Shown: positions 1 through 7,682 of the stretch, piece after piece | Position numbering within the stretch: the stretch's first letter is position 1 | Layout: every line of letters starts with the position of its first letter | Source of the DNA: a bacterium | Lineage (GTDB): Bacteria > Myxococcota_A > Bradymonadia > UBA7976 > UBA1532 | Assembly: GCA_030426085.1 (NCBI GenBank) | Contig: JAUHYW010000030.1 | Coordinates: forward strand, 1 to 64,000 | Reading direction: 5' to 3' | DNA: 64,000 bases | Notes under the pieces: generated by a model | Seen by the model: the letters and a program-made list of their open reading frames with translations, nothing else | What the model was told of the DNA's origin: nothing | Databases searched by the model: none | Program-made: the position numbers and the translations under genes

Positions 1-1
1 C

Positions 2-298
2 AACACCGGCAACTTCGGCAGCGGCGGCGGCGGCGTCGGCTGGGGCGTCGGCGACGCGCCGGCCAACGCCACCGGCGGCGGGCGGCGGGAGAACGGCCGC
101 GGCGGCTTCGGCGGCGGCGGCGCGGGCCTCGGATCGGGCGGCGGCGGCGGAGGCTACGCCGGCGGCGGCGGCGGCAACGCGGCCCAGGGCGGCGGCGGCG
201 GCAGCTCCTACGCCGCCCCCGACCGTCTCGTCGGCGAGCTGACCCGCAACGAGGCCGCGGCCAACGACGGCAACGGGTTCGTACACATCGGCGAGTGA
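2..298 (+). CDS. Glycine-rich surface protein, C-terminal fragment
   Basis: This is the tail of a gene that enters from the left edge; the frame is open from base 2 to a TGA at 296-298. About 98 residues are visible. They are dominated by runs of four to six glycines broken by single Tyr, Asn, Ala or Ser, with a GGGGSSYAAP-like stretch before a short closing segment ending in FVHIGE. Gly-rich runs followed by a GSSY motif are typical of the bacterial glycine-rich domain (Pfam Gly_rich type), usually found in secreted or outer-surface proteins. No catalytic domain is visible because the N-terminal part lies outside the window. The family call rests on composition only, so low-complexity similarity could mislead. 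Confidence 0.6.
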   Translation, partial: NTGNFGSGGGGVGWGVGDAPANATGGGRRENGRGGFGGGGAGLGSGGGGGGYAGGGGGNAAQGGGGGSSYAAPDRLVGELTRNEAAANDGNGFVHIGE

Positions 299-380
299 TC
301 GCCCCGCCCCGGCGCGTGCCGCCTCGGGCGCCTGGCGCCTCGATCGCCTCGATTGGCACCGCGATCAGCGTGGGCGGGAG

Positions 381-2117
381 TCACGCCCGGGCGACGATGT
401 ACGCCACGCGCATATCGCCAGCGCGGCAGAATCCGATCTTCTGCTGCCAGCGGCTGCGCAGGTGGTCGAAATCCGCCTGGCGCCAGCGACTCAGGAAGTC
501 GGCCTCGCCCGCCTCCAGGCGCGCCAGCTCATCGGCCATGGCGTCGCTGAACCACTCGGTGTAGTCGACCACGTCGAGCACCTCGAAGCCCGCGCGCTCG
601 ACCAGCTCGCGAAACCCGTCCACCGTCGGCAGTTCGAAGCCGCACGCGTCACAGTACGCGCGGAACCCCGACGAGAGCGGCCCGGGGTCGCGGCAGTAGT
701 CGGCCAGGACGCTGCGGCGACCGGGCTCGAGATGCGGGCGTACGCGCTCGAGACACGCCTGCTTGTCGGCCACGTAGAGCAGGGACTGGCACGTCCACAG
801 GGCGTGATGGCGCCGCTCGAGCTCGACGGTCCGGAAGTCGGCGTGCACGAAGTCGAGGCCGCCGAGGCCATGGAGCGCGGCCGTCTCGCGCGCCATCGTG
901 ATGCAATCCGCGGCGCCGTCCACGCCGGTGCCGTGCACCTGATAGTGTCTCGCCAGGTAGCGCAGGGTGCCGCCGGTGCCGCAGCCGAGATCGAGCACCC
1001 GGTCACCGGGCTGGAGCTCGAGGTGCGGGATGGTCATGGCCAGGAAGCGCTCACCGCCCGAGGATTGGAAGCCCGGACCGTACATCTCCTCGGACAGGAG
1101 CAGGCGCGTGCGCTCGTAGCGGTCCGCGAGATCCGCGGCCGCCCGCGCCTCCGGGTCGGGTATGGGTCCCGCGCGCTCGACCCAGTAGCGCTCCATGGTG
1201 CGCTTGACCCGGTCGCCGGGGCGCGCTTGGTGGGCGGGCACCGCGTCTGGATGATCGACGAATCCGGTGCGACCGTGCAGCATCTGGCAGTCGCGCGCGA
1301 TCAGCACCTGGCCGGGCCGCAGGGTGAAGCGGATCTGCCACACGCTCTCTTGCAGGAGCGCGTCCAGGACGTCGAACGCGTACACCTGGGCCCGGCTGAG
1401 CGCCTCTCCGGTCCGGGCGTGGGCCGCCTCCAGATACGGGCGCAGATAACGGAATCGGCACTCGCCGCGCGGGTCGTAGCTGATCACCGGCGCGCGGTAG
1501 ACGTCGTCCTTGATGCCGCGGTAGTCCCAGGAGACATCCTCGCGCAGGGTGGCCAGCACCTCCGGGTGGTGGGCCTCAAGGTGGTCGTGTAGCCGACGGG
1601 CGTCGACCAGGATGGTCTCGCCGCCCACCGGCGCGCTGGTGATGCACCCGAACACCAGATAGTCCCAGATCGCTGGCTGGTTGACGTTGTCCGTGTGGAT
1701 CGAGCCACCCTCGTGGGTCTGGTGATAACGCGCGCCGTCGGCCATGGTCCGCTCGGGGTCGCGATCCCACACGCTGATGGCCAGCGCGCCCGCGGCGTCC
1801 TGGGGCAGGACGGTGCCGAACAGGTGCGCGAGCACGGCGACCCCGGCGCGACGCCACGCCAGCGGGTCGGCGCCCTCGGCTGGCGGCAGATCGACGACCA
1901 CGAAGCGACGACCGCGCTCGACCTCCTGGCGGCAACTTTCGACGAGCGCGCGGAGCTGCGGCAGCGGACGCTCGGCGCAGTCCCGGGTGAGCGCCTCGGG
2001 GCTGGCGGCGGCGCGCACGAGCGCCCGGAGTTCGTGCGCGGCGGGGCCGGACACGGACACCTGCCATGGTGCCGACGTGGCCGCCGACTCGGCGCCGGGG
2101 TTCGAGGGTGTGGCCAT
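381..2117 (-). CDS. TauD-like Fe(II)/2-oxoglutarate dioxygenase fused to a phosphoethanolamine N-methyltransferase-like domain
   Basis: A 578-aa two-domain protein. The first ~330 residues look like a TauD/clavaminate-synthase-type oxygenase: HEGGSIHTDN supplies the HxD iron ligands and CQMLHGRTGF the distal His, with a downstream Arg-rich segment for 2-oxoglutarate. The second half (~340-578) is a class I SAM methyltransferase with VLDLGCGTGG as the SAM loop. Its LADYCR, FRELVERAGFEV and C-terminal W-Q-x-K features resemble phosphoethanolamine/phosphocholine N-methyltransferases. The start at 2117 (ATG) is preferred over an upstream alternative, because the extra 42 residues would be translated from the repeat cluster at 2150-2290. 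Both enzyme signatures are visible. The substrate, perhaps an amine or phosphonate analogue that is methylated and hydroxylated by one polypeptide, is inference. Confidence 0.82.
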   Translation of the reverse strand: MATPSNPGAESAATSAPWQVSVSGPAAHELRALVRAAASPEALTRDCAERPLPQLRALVESCRQEVERGRRFVVVDLPPAEGADPLAWRRAGVAVLAHLFGTVLPQDAAGALAISVWDRDPERTMADGARYHQTHEGGSIHTDNVNQPAIWDYLVFGCITSAPVGGETILVDARRLHDHLEAHHPEVLATLREDVSWDYRGIKDDVYRAPVISYDPRGECRFRYLRPYLEAAHARTGEALSRAQVYAFDVLDALLQESVWQIRFTLRPGQVLIARDCQMLHGRTGFVDHPDAVPAHQARPGDRVKRTMERYWVERAGPIPDPEARAAADLADRYERTRLLLSEEMYGPGFQSSGGERFLAMTIPHLELQPGDRVLDLGCGTGGTLRYLARHYQVHGTGVDGAADCITMARETAALHGLGGLDFVHADFRTVELERRHHALWTCQSLLYVADKQACLERVRPHLEPGRRSVLADYCRDPGPLSSGFRAYCDACGFELPTVDGFRELVERAGFEVLDVVDYTEWFSDAMADELARLEAGEADFLSRWRQADFDHLRSRWQQKIGFCRAGDMRVAYIVARA

Positions 2118-2149
2118 GCCGCCACTATAGCGACCGTGGGTGCAAAGGC

Positions 2150-2290
2150 CCAGATCAGGTGCAGGCACCTCGGTCAGCCCCGAACCAGGTGCCTGCCCCG
2201 AACCAGGTGCCCGAACCAGGTGCCCGAACCAGGTGCCTGGCACCCCCGATCCGGCCCCCCGATCCGGCCCCCCGATCGATCAGGGCCTGA
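2150..2290. repeat. REP-like palindrome cluster 1
   Basis: A short array of GGTGC-containing units spaced by CCCGAACCA: an AGGTGCAGGCACCT near-palindrome, three incomplete AGGTGCC copies, and one perfect 13-bp palindrome GGTGCCTGGCACC at 2232-2244. It is followed by tandem CCCGATCCGGCC units. The same 13-bp core recurs near 44.6, 45.3 and 46.2 kb. It lies between the start of the dioxygenase fusion and the stop of the next gene, so it is intergenic. Confidence 0.75.
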
Positions 2291-2298
2291 CCGGCGGA

Positions 2299-3654
2299 TC
2301 ACGCCTGCTCGTCATCGGCCGCGCTGAGCGCGCCGGCCGGGCCCTCCGCGGCGAGGGCCAGCCCCCCGCTGGCGTCGGGGCGGCCGACGAGCATCTCCAG
2401 CCGGTCCCGCTGCGCGCGGGCGAAGCCGCCGAGCGGACCCGACACCCCGCCCCAGCGCCCCAGCCGCCGCAGATCTTCCACCGCGCCGACGTGGCCCAGG
2501 TGGTCGAGGGCGGCCCGGATCGCGCCGACGTGGCGGTCGCCGAGGGCCTCGAAGCGGCGCCGCAGATCGTCCCGGTCGAGCAGGGCCCGGGCCGCGGGGA
2601 TGGCGGCGTCGGGGACCCGCAGCGCGCGCTCGATCCCCCGGGCGGCGACCTCGGGCTCGGGGTGGTTCGCCAGCCGCAGCCAGTGATCGAGCCCGGCGTC
2701 GGGCAGATCGAGGCCCGCCAGCCAGATGGACAGCTCGGGGTCGGCGCACCACCGCTCGAGCAGGTCCGGGGCGGGCGCCGCCATCCAGCGGGCGCGCATC
2801 AGATCACCCCGGGCGGCGTACGGCAGGCCGTCGGGGGCGGCGATGAGGGCGTCCATCCGCGCCACGTCGCCCTCGGCCATCGCCGCCGCGGCTCGGGCCG
2901 GCGCCGGGCCGTGATCGGCCAGCCACGCGACCAGCCGATCCCGGGTGTCGGGGTCGACGTCCGCCAGTTGTTCGAGGGCCTCCCGGGCGCGGGTCCAGCG
3001 GACCGTCTCGGCGCCGGCCATCGCCGCCAGCCACGCGCTGCGCGGGTCGGGGCGGGCGTCGAGGAAGGCGACGACGCGCAGGATGGCCTCGAGCCGCACC
3101 CGGATCGGCCGCTGCCCGCGCCCGCCGTCGGGGTCGCCCACCAGCGTCGCGCCGGATCGCGGGTCGTGGGCGCCGCCGGGCTCCAGGTGGATCGCGTCCC
3201 AGATCCGGGCCCGCCACAGCGCATCCATGGCCTCGCGCTGGGCGGCGTCGGCGGGGTCGAACGGCGTCGGCGCGGGGCGGGTCTGCCCCAGCGGGACCCG
3301 CAGCGCATACGGCCGGCCGTCATCGCCGGGCCTGACCTGGAGGTCGAACGTCAGGCCGGGCGCGTAGCGGCGGATGGCCCGCTTCATGCGGGCCGACGCG
3401 CTGAAGGTGCCCCAGATCAGGAGCGGTCCGAGCGCCGCGGCGACCAGCCCGCCGCTCCAGGCGTATCGCCCGGCGATGAACAGGCCCAGCGCGGCCATGA
3501 GCGCCAGCCCCCCGCCGACGCCGAGCACCAGGCAGCCGAGCATGCCCGCCCCCGCCCGGGCGGTGGAGACAGCCGGCGACGGGATACGGCGGATCGGGTC
3601 GTCGGTCTCCATGCCCGGCAGGCCGACCGGGAAGTCGAAGGCGGCGTGATGCAT
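2299..3654 (-). CDS. Membrane protein with HEAT-like helical repeats
   Basis: 451 aa, not recognised as a named family. After ~35 polar residues come two hydrophobic segments (about residues 36-62 and 67-85), followed by a basic stretch, so a cytoplasmic C-terminal part is likely. From about residue 160 the protein is made of amphipathic helices rich in Ala, Leu, Arg and Asp in a repeating pattern (for example MDALIAAPDGLPYAARGDLM and GIERALRVPDAAIPAARALL), which suggests HEAT/ARM-type helical repeats used for protein binding. It is transcribed towards the dioxygenase fusion but is separated from it by the repeat cluster, so co-transcription is uncertain. The ATG at 3654 is chosen because it is the first in a clearly coding frame. 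Confidence 0.6.
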   Translation of the reverse strand: MHHAAFDFPVGLPGMETDDPIRRIPSPAVSTARAGAGMLGCLVLGVGGGLALMAALGLFIAGRYAWSGGLVAAALGPLLIWGTFSASARMKRAIRRYAPGLTFDLQVRPGDDGRPYALRVPLGQTRPAPTPFDPADAAQREAMDALWRARIWDAIHLEPGGAHDPRSGATLVGDPDGGRGQRPIRVRLEAILRVVAFLDARPDPRSAWLAAMAGAETVRWTRAREALEQLADVDPDTRDRLVAWLADHGPAPARAAAAMAEGDVARMDALIAAPDGLPYAARGDLMRARWMAAPAPDLLERWCADPELSIWLAGLDLPDAGLDHWLRLANHPEPEVAARGIERALRVPDAAIPAARALLDRDDLRRRFEALGDRHVGAIRAALDHLGHVGAVEDLRRLGRWGGVSGPLGGFARAQRDRLEMLVGRPDASGGLALAAEGPAGALSAADDEQA

Positions 3655-3705
3655 CGGGCCACGGTACCAGAGCCGGGGGGTGGTGGCGCCCGCGGATGCG
3701 CCGGG

Positions 3706-3737
3706 TTGACATGTCGGCGCGGGCGCCCCGATAGAAT
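3706..3737 (+). promoter_or_regulatory. Possible sigma70-type promoter for the cytochrome c'-like gene
   Basis: TTGACA at 3706-3711 and TAGAAT at 3732-3737 stand out in otherwise GC-rich DNA, 31 bases before an ATG that has a CTGGAGG ribosome-binding site. The 20-base spacer is longer than the usual 17, so the -10 box may be misassigned. Confidence 0.35.
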
Positions 3738-3767
3738 GCGGGCGCCCGCACCTCTGGAGGACCGCCC

Positions 3768-4376
3768 ATGACCCCCCGCTCGTTCGCCGCGCTCCTGGCG
3801 GCCTGCGCCCTCGGCCTGACCGCCTGCGACCGCCCGCGCGAGGCGCCCCCGCCGGCCACCCCCGCGCCGGCCGCGCCGACCCCTGCGCCGGCCCCGCCCC
3901 CGGCCCCGAGCGCCTGCGCGCCGATCGAAGCCCTGGCCGCGATGGATCCCCGGCGACCGGTGCCCTTGCAGCCGATGATGGCCTGGCATCAGAAGCAGAA
4001 CATGATGGAGCACCTCGTCGCGGTGCAGCGCATCACCGAGGCCCTCGCCCGCGAGGACTGGGGCGCCATCGCCGAGGCCTCGGCGCTCATCGAGTCCTCG
4101 CCCCAGATGCAGCAGATGTGTCGCCACATGGGCGCCGGCGCCGACGGCTTCACCGATCTGGCGCTCGACTTCCACCGCCGGGCGGACCGGATCGGCGTCG
4201 CGGCCCGGGCTCAGGACGGGCCGGGCGTGCTGCGGGCGACGGCCGACACCCTCGAGGCGTGCACCACCTGCCACGCGACCTACCGCCAGGAGGTCGTGGA
4301 CGCGGCGACGTGGCAGGCCCGCACCGGGTCGGATCACGACCCCGCGACGGTGCACGGCGGCCACGGCGGCCACTGA
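3768..4376 (+). CDS. Cytochrome c'-like lipoprotein
   Basis: 202 aa. It begins with a lipoprotein signal (hydrophobic core ending LGLTAC, lipobox Cys at about residue 20), followed by a ~28-residue Pro/Ala linker that would hold the domain away from the membrane. The remainder is helical and Met/His-rich (MMAWHQKQNMMEHLV) and ends with one CTTCH haem-binding site near residue 166. A single C-terminal CxxCH in a four-helix protein is the pattern of cytochrome c' and related cytochrome b562-like c-type proteins. A His/Gly tail (HGGHGGH) follows and could bind metal. It probably acts in periplasmic electron transfer or gas/metal binding. A ribosome-binding site GGAGG precedes the ATG. Confidence 0.75.
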   Translation: MTPRSFAALLAACALGLTACDRPREAPPPATPAPAAPTPAPAPPPAPSACAPIEALAAMDPRRPVPLQPMMAWHQKQNMMEHLVAVQRITEALAREDWGAIAEASALIESSPQMQQMCRHMGAGADGFTDLALDFHRRADRIGVAARAQDGPGVLRATADTLEACTTCHATYRQEVVDAATWQARTGSDHDPATVHGGHGGH

Positions 4377-4461
4377 CCGCGGGCGCGGAGGCGCCCCCGC
4401 CATCGGGCGGTTGCCCTCGACCGCCCACTCGTCACACACTGGCCCGAGAGGGAGGTGCAGC

Positions 4462-5130
4462 ATGGCCCGTCGTACGTTCCGCGTCTCACGCCACGGTCTC
4501 ACCGCGTGCCCCGGCTGCGGGACCCACATCCGGATCGACAGCGCCGACTGGCGGCAGACGGTCTGCCCGTTCTGCGACGCCGAGCTGCTGGCCAAGGCGC
4601 CGCCCGGCCTCCGGGCTCCCGGGCGGGCGGGGTTGCTGGCGGCGGGGCTGCTCTCGCTGGGCATCGCCGCGTGCGACGACGGCGGCGGCAGCGGGGACGT
4701 GGGCGTCGACCCGGCCGACGTGGCGGTGGACGGCGGGCTGGGCGACATGGGCCCCGACGACCTGGGCCCCGACGATGACATGGATCCGGCCGAGCCCGAC
4801 CTGGGCGAAGAGGACGCCGAGGTCGACATGGAGCTGGCCCCCGACTTCGGCCTCCAGCCGGAGTACGGCAAGCCGGCGGACGACTTCGGGGTCGAGCAGG
4901 ATATGGAGCTGGCCCCCGACTTCGGCGGCCAGCCGGAGTACGGCGGCCCGCCGCCCGACTTCGGGCCGCCGATGGACGCCGAGGTCGACGAGGCGGTGGC
5001 CCTGCCGCCGTACGGCATCCCCCCGCAGGAGGACCTGGGCCCGCCGAGCACCCGCGACGCCGAGGTCGACGCCGAGGAGCCGGTGCCGGTGCCGCTCTAC
5101 GGCGTGCCCCCCCAGCCGGAGGAGGCATGA
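4462..5130 (+). CDS. Zinc-ribbon/membrane protein with four YGxP motifs, candidate radical SAM substrate
   Basis: 222 aa, starting at the ATG after a GGGAGGTG site. Residues 16-39 hold two CxxC pairs (CPGCG and CPFCD), a zinc ribbon. Residues ~54-70 are one hydrophobic segment ending LGIAAC, which resembles an internal lipobox. The rest is an acidic Asp/Gly/Pro-rich tail with a near-duplicate module (DMELAPDFG, 14-20 residues apart from QPEYG) and four YGxP motifs at about residues 135, 160, 184 and 213, the last in PVPLYGVPP. It overlaps the next gene by 4 bp, and that gene encodes a smaller protein of the same design. Both precede a radical SAM/SPASM gene. Substrate status is inferred from this context; the motif count is seen directly. 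Confidence 0.7.
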   Translation: MARRTFRVSRHGLTACPGCGTHIRIDSADWRQTVCPFCDAELLAKAPPGLRAPGRAGLLAAGLLSLGIAACDDGGGSGDVGVDPADVAVDGGLGDMGPDDLGPDDDMDPAEPDLGEEDAEVDMELAPDFGLQPEYGKPADDFGVEQDMELAPDFGGQPEYGGPPPDFGPPMDAEVDEAVALPPYGIPPQEDLGPPSTRDAEVDAEEPVPVPLYGVPPQPEEA

Positions 5131-5456
5131 GCCGCGACGCCCGACGCACCCTGGTCTCGTGCCCCGACTGCCGGTCCCACATCCGCCCCGACGCGGCGTG
5201 CCCGTTCTGCGCCGGTGATGGCCCGGGTCTGCGCCTGGGCCGGCTCGGTCGGGCCGGGGCGCTGGCCCTCGGGTTGGTGTCGCTGGGCTGCGGCGTGCGC
5301 GCCGAGACCGCCCCCACCCCCGCCGCCGACGCTGGACCGGACCCCGCGGCCGACGCCGCCCCGCCGGTGAAGCCCGCCCCGCCGGTGAAGCCCGCGCCGA
5401 AGCCCCCGCCCGAGCCGCCGGACGTGCCCCTCTACGGCGTCCCGCCGATGGATTGA
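5127..5456 (+). CDS. Small zinc-ribbon/membrane protein ending in PLYGVPP, candidate radical SAM substrate
   Basis: 109 aa. It is a shorter paralogue in design of the preceding protein: two CxxC pairs (CPDCR and CPFCA) in residues 12-28, a hydrophobic segment at about 38-54 ending SLGC, an Ala/Asp/Pro/Lys linker that includes a tandem PPVKPA, then DVPLYGVPPMD at the very C-terminus. Its start codon overlaps the stop of the upstream gene (ATGA) and the radical SAM gene begins 4 bases after its own stop, so the three are almost certainly one operon. The shared C-terminal VPLYGVPP in two otherwise low-complexity proteins suggests a recognised or modified site. Export or membrane anchoring is likely from the hydrophobic segment. 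Function beyond that is unknown. Confidence 0.68.
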   Translation: MSRDARRTLVSCPDCRSHIRPDAACPFCAGDGPGLRLGRLGRAGALALGLVSLGCGVRAETAPTPAADAGPDPAADAAPPVKPAPPVKPAPKPPPEPPDVPLYGVPPMD

Positions 5457-5460
5457 CCCC

Positions 5461-6846
5461 GTGTCGCAGACCGATCAGCCCCGAGCCCCCATCGGCGCGC
5501 TGCCGGAGGACGTGCAGGCCCTGGCCCGCACCGCCCGCCCCGACGAGTACGCCGCGCCCCACCCGCTCTACGTCGTGTGGGAGATCACGCTCGCCTGCGA
5601 CCTGGGCTGCAAGACCTGCGGTTCGCGGGCCGGCCCCGCCCGCAGCGACGAGCTGAGCACCGCGCAGTGCCTCGACGCCGTGCGCCAGATGGCCGACATG
5701 GGCATCCGCGAGGTGACCTTGATCGGGGGCGAGGCCTACCTGCGCGACGACTGGGACGTCATCGCCGCCGAGATCACCCGCCGGGGCATGACCTGCGGCA
5801 TCACGACCGGGGCCCGCAACTTCGACGCCGAGCGGGTCGCCCGGGCGGTCGACGCCGGGGTCCGGGGCATCTCGGTCAGCCTCGACGGCCTCGAGCGGAC
5901 CCACGACGCCCAGCGGGGCAGCCCCGGCTCGTGGCAGGCGGCCACCGCCGCCGCCCGGCGCATCGCCGAGAGCCCGATGCGGCTGTCGACCAACACCCAG
6001 ATCAACCGCCTGTCGCTGCCCGAGCTGGCGGCCGTTGCCGACCTGCTGCGCGAGCTGGGCAGCGAGGCGTGGCAGATCCAGATCACCGTGCCGATGGGCC
6101 GGGGCGCCGACCGCCCCGACATGCTGCTCCAGCCCCACGACCTGCTCGAGCTGTTCCCGCTGCTGGCCTGGATCAAGCAGGAGAAGCTCACTCCGCATGG
6201 CATCCGGCTCTTCCCGGGCAACAACATCGGCTACTTCGGCCCGTGGGAGAAGGTCCTGCGCTACGGCGGCGGCGAGGGCGCGCACTGGGGCGGCTGCGGC
6301 GCGGGCAAGTGGTGCCTGGGGGTCGAGGCCGACGGCAAGATCAAGGGCTGCCCGTCGCTGCCGAGCGAGGACTGGACCGGGGGTTACCTGGGCCGGGACC
6401 GGCTGGCCGAGGTGGTCGCCGACACGCCCGAGCTGCGGTTCCTGCGCGAGCGCACCCGGGACGACCTGTGGGGCTTCTGCCGCACCTGCTACTACGCCGA
6501 CGTGTGCAAGGCCGGCTGCACCTGGACCAGCCAGTGCACGCTGGGCAAGGCCGGCAACAACCCCTACTGCATCCACCGGGCGCTGGAGCACGAGGCCCGC
6601 GGCGAGCGGGAGGTGCTGGTGCACGCCCGCCCGGCGCCGGGGGTGCCCTTCGACCACGGGCGCTTCGATCTGCGCGTCGAAGAGGCCCCGCCGGCCGATC
6701 CGGAGGCGACCCCGACCATCGGCGGCTTCGATCTGGCGACGGTGACCGGCCTGACCTGGGACGCGGGCAGCGTCTGGAGCCCGGATGAGCTGCGGCGCCG
6801 TCTCAAGCGCATCGGCCGCCGCGATCTGGTGCACATCTCGGGCTGA
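5461..6846 (+). CDS. Radical SAM/SPASM peptide-modifying enzyme candidate
   Basis: 461 aa, GTG start. The radical SAM CxxxCxxC motif (CDLGCKTC) sits at residues 46-53, followed by GGEAYLR and a complete TIM-barrel-like region with SVSLDG. The C-terminal half has the SPASM arrangement for two auxiliary iron-sulfur clusters: a Cys pair around GVEADGKIKGC, then CRTCYYADVCKAGC, which matches Cx2Cx5Cx3C, then a final Cys in NPYC. SPASM enzymes mostly modify ribosomal peptides or proteins (thioether, C-C or ether links). About 70 residues beyond SPASM end in a basic helix. It directly follows two YGxP proteins with nearly no spacer, so they are the obvious substrate candidates. Alternative: a heme- or cofactor-biogenesis rSAM enzyme. 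Family membership is secure; the substrate is inferred. Confidence 0.88.
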   Translation: MSQTDQPRAPIGALPEDVQALARTARPDEYAAPHPLYVVWEITLACDLGCKTCGSRAGPARSDELSTAQCLDAVRQMADMGIREVTLIGGEAYLRDDWDVIAAEITRRGMTCGITTGARNFDAERVARAVDAGVRGISVSLDGLERTHDAQRGSPGSWQAATAAARRIAESPMRLSTNTQINRLSLPELAAVADLLRELGSEAWQIQITVPMGRGADRPDMLLQPHDLLELFPLLAWIKQEKLTPHGIRLFPGNNIGYFGPWEKVLRYGGGEGAHWGGCGAGKWCLGVEADGKIKGCPSLPSEDWTGGYLGRDRLAEVVADTPELRFLRERTRDDLWGFCRTCYYADVCKAGCTWTSQCTLGKAGNNPYCIHRALEHEARGEREVLVHARPAPGVPFDHGRFDLRVEEAPPADPEATPTIGGFDLATVTGLTWDAGSVWSPDELRRRLKRIGRRDLVHISG

Positions 6847-6858
6847 TCCCGCGGCGGT

Positions 6859-7682
6859 TCACGCCCGGCGGCCGCTCTCTCCGGTGCGCACCGCCGAGCC
6901 GATCAGGTGCGCGATGCGCAGCGCCTCGGGCACGTGCCCCCGGTCGGTCAGCCGGCTCAGCGTCGGCCCGATCACATCCGGCGCCGCGCCGGCCACCTGG
7001 AAGACGAAGGGCCCGTCGTCGTGCACCGGCCCCGCCCGCGCGATGAGCGCCAGCCGCCGCTCGACGTCGTCGAACCGGGCCAGCGCCCGGCGGATGGCCG
7101 CCATGTCGGGGCGCTTGCGCATCACCGCCACGCACGGCCGCCCGACCGCCGCGGCCAGCGCCGGCAGATCCACGAGGTTGAACCCGCCCACCGCCAGCCC
7201 ATCGATCAGCACGAGGTGCACCTGATCGGCGAACTCAGGCTCCGGAAGGAAATGACTCGGACAGCGAGGGCGTGAGGTCGGCCCCCAGTCGCCAGCGCCC
7301 CCACAGCCGGCGACGCAGTCGCACCAGAGGTGCGGCGAGGGGGCCAAGCCCACGACCCGACGGGGCGTAGGCCCGGGTCGAGGCGCGCAGCGCGGAGACC
7401 AGGCGAGGAGGAAAGCGGCGAATGGGGGTCGAGATCGCGGCCGCAGCCCGAGTCATTTCCTGACGGAGCCTTACTGCCGGTCAGCAGCGCCGCCATCACC
7501 CGGGTCGCGTCGTCCCCGTCGCGGGTCGCGGTGCCCCACACCATGCCCTCGAAGCGGGTGTCGGCGCAGACCACCCCCGCGACGTCGACCGGCGCCCCGG
7601 GCCGCTTCTCGAACGGCGCGTCGTCGAAGCCCATCACCCGGATCGTGCGCCGGTGCGCGAGCAGCGTCTCCAGCGGCTTCAC
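6859..7682 (-). pseudogene. DUF99 / endonuclease dU-like gene interrupted by a MITE
   Basis: Two pieces of one gene in different frames. The N-terminal part (GTG at 7682 to about 7470) reads VMGFDDAPFEK, VAGVVCADTRFEGMVWG and TRVMAALLTGSK. The C-terminal part (7233 to the stop at 6859) reads FADQVHLVLIDGLAVGGFN, GRPCVAVMRKRP and GHVPEALRIAHLIGSAV. Both are hallmark segments of DUF99, the family of putative deoxyuridine endonucleases with an endonuclease V-like fold. Exactly between Lys of TGSK and Phe of FADQ sit 236 extra bases, a 233-bp inverted-repeat element plus a 3-bp duplication, which also shifts the frame. The GTG start overlaps the stop of the upstream lipoprotein gene by 4 bp. Without the insertion the protein would be about 195 aa, normal for the family. 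Confidence 0.85.
7238..7470. mobile_element. 233-bp MITE-like insertion with ~23-bp terminal inverted repeats
   Basis: The left end GGCTCCGGAAGGAAATGACT and the inverted right end GGCTCCGTCAGGAAATGACT match at all but two positions, and the match continues through CGG. Flanking trinucleotides are TCA (left, 7235-7237) and TTA (right, 7471-7473), consistent with a TNA target duplication that has since mutated, as made by some IS5-family subgroups; that family link is inference. There is no transposase, but one 73-codon frame on the minus strand starts with an ATG inside one repeat and stops just outside the other. The element splits the DUF99 gene. Confidence 0.8.
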
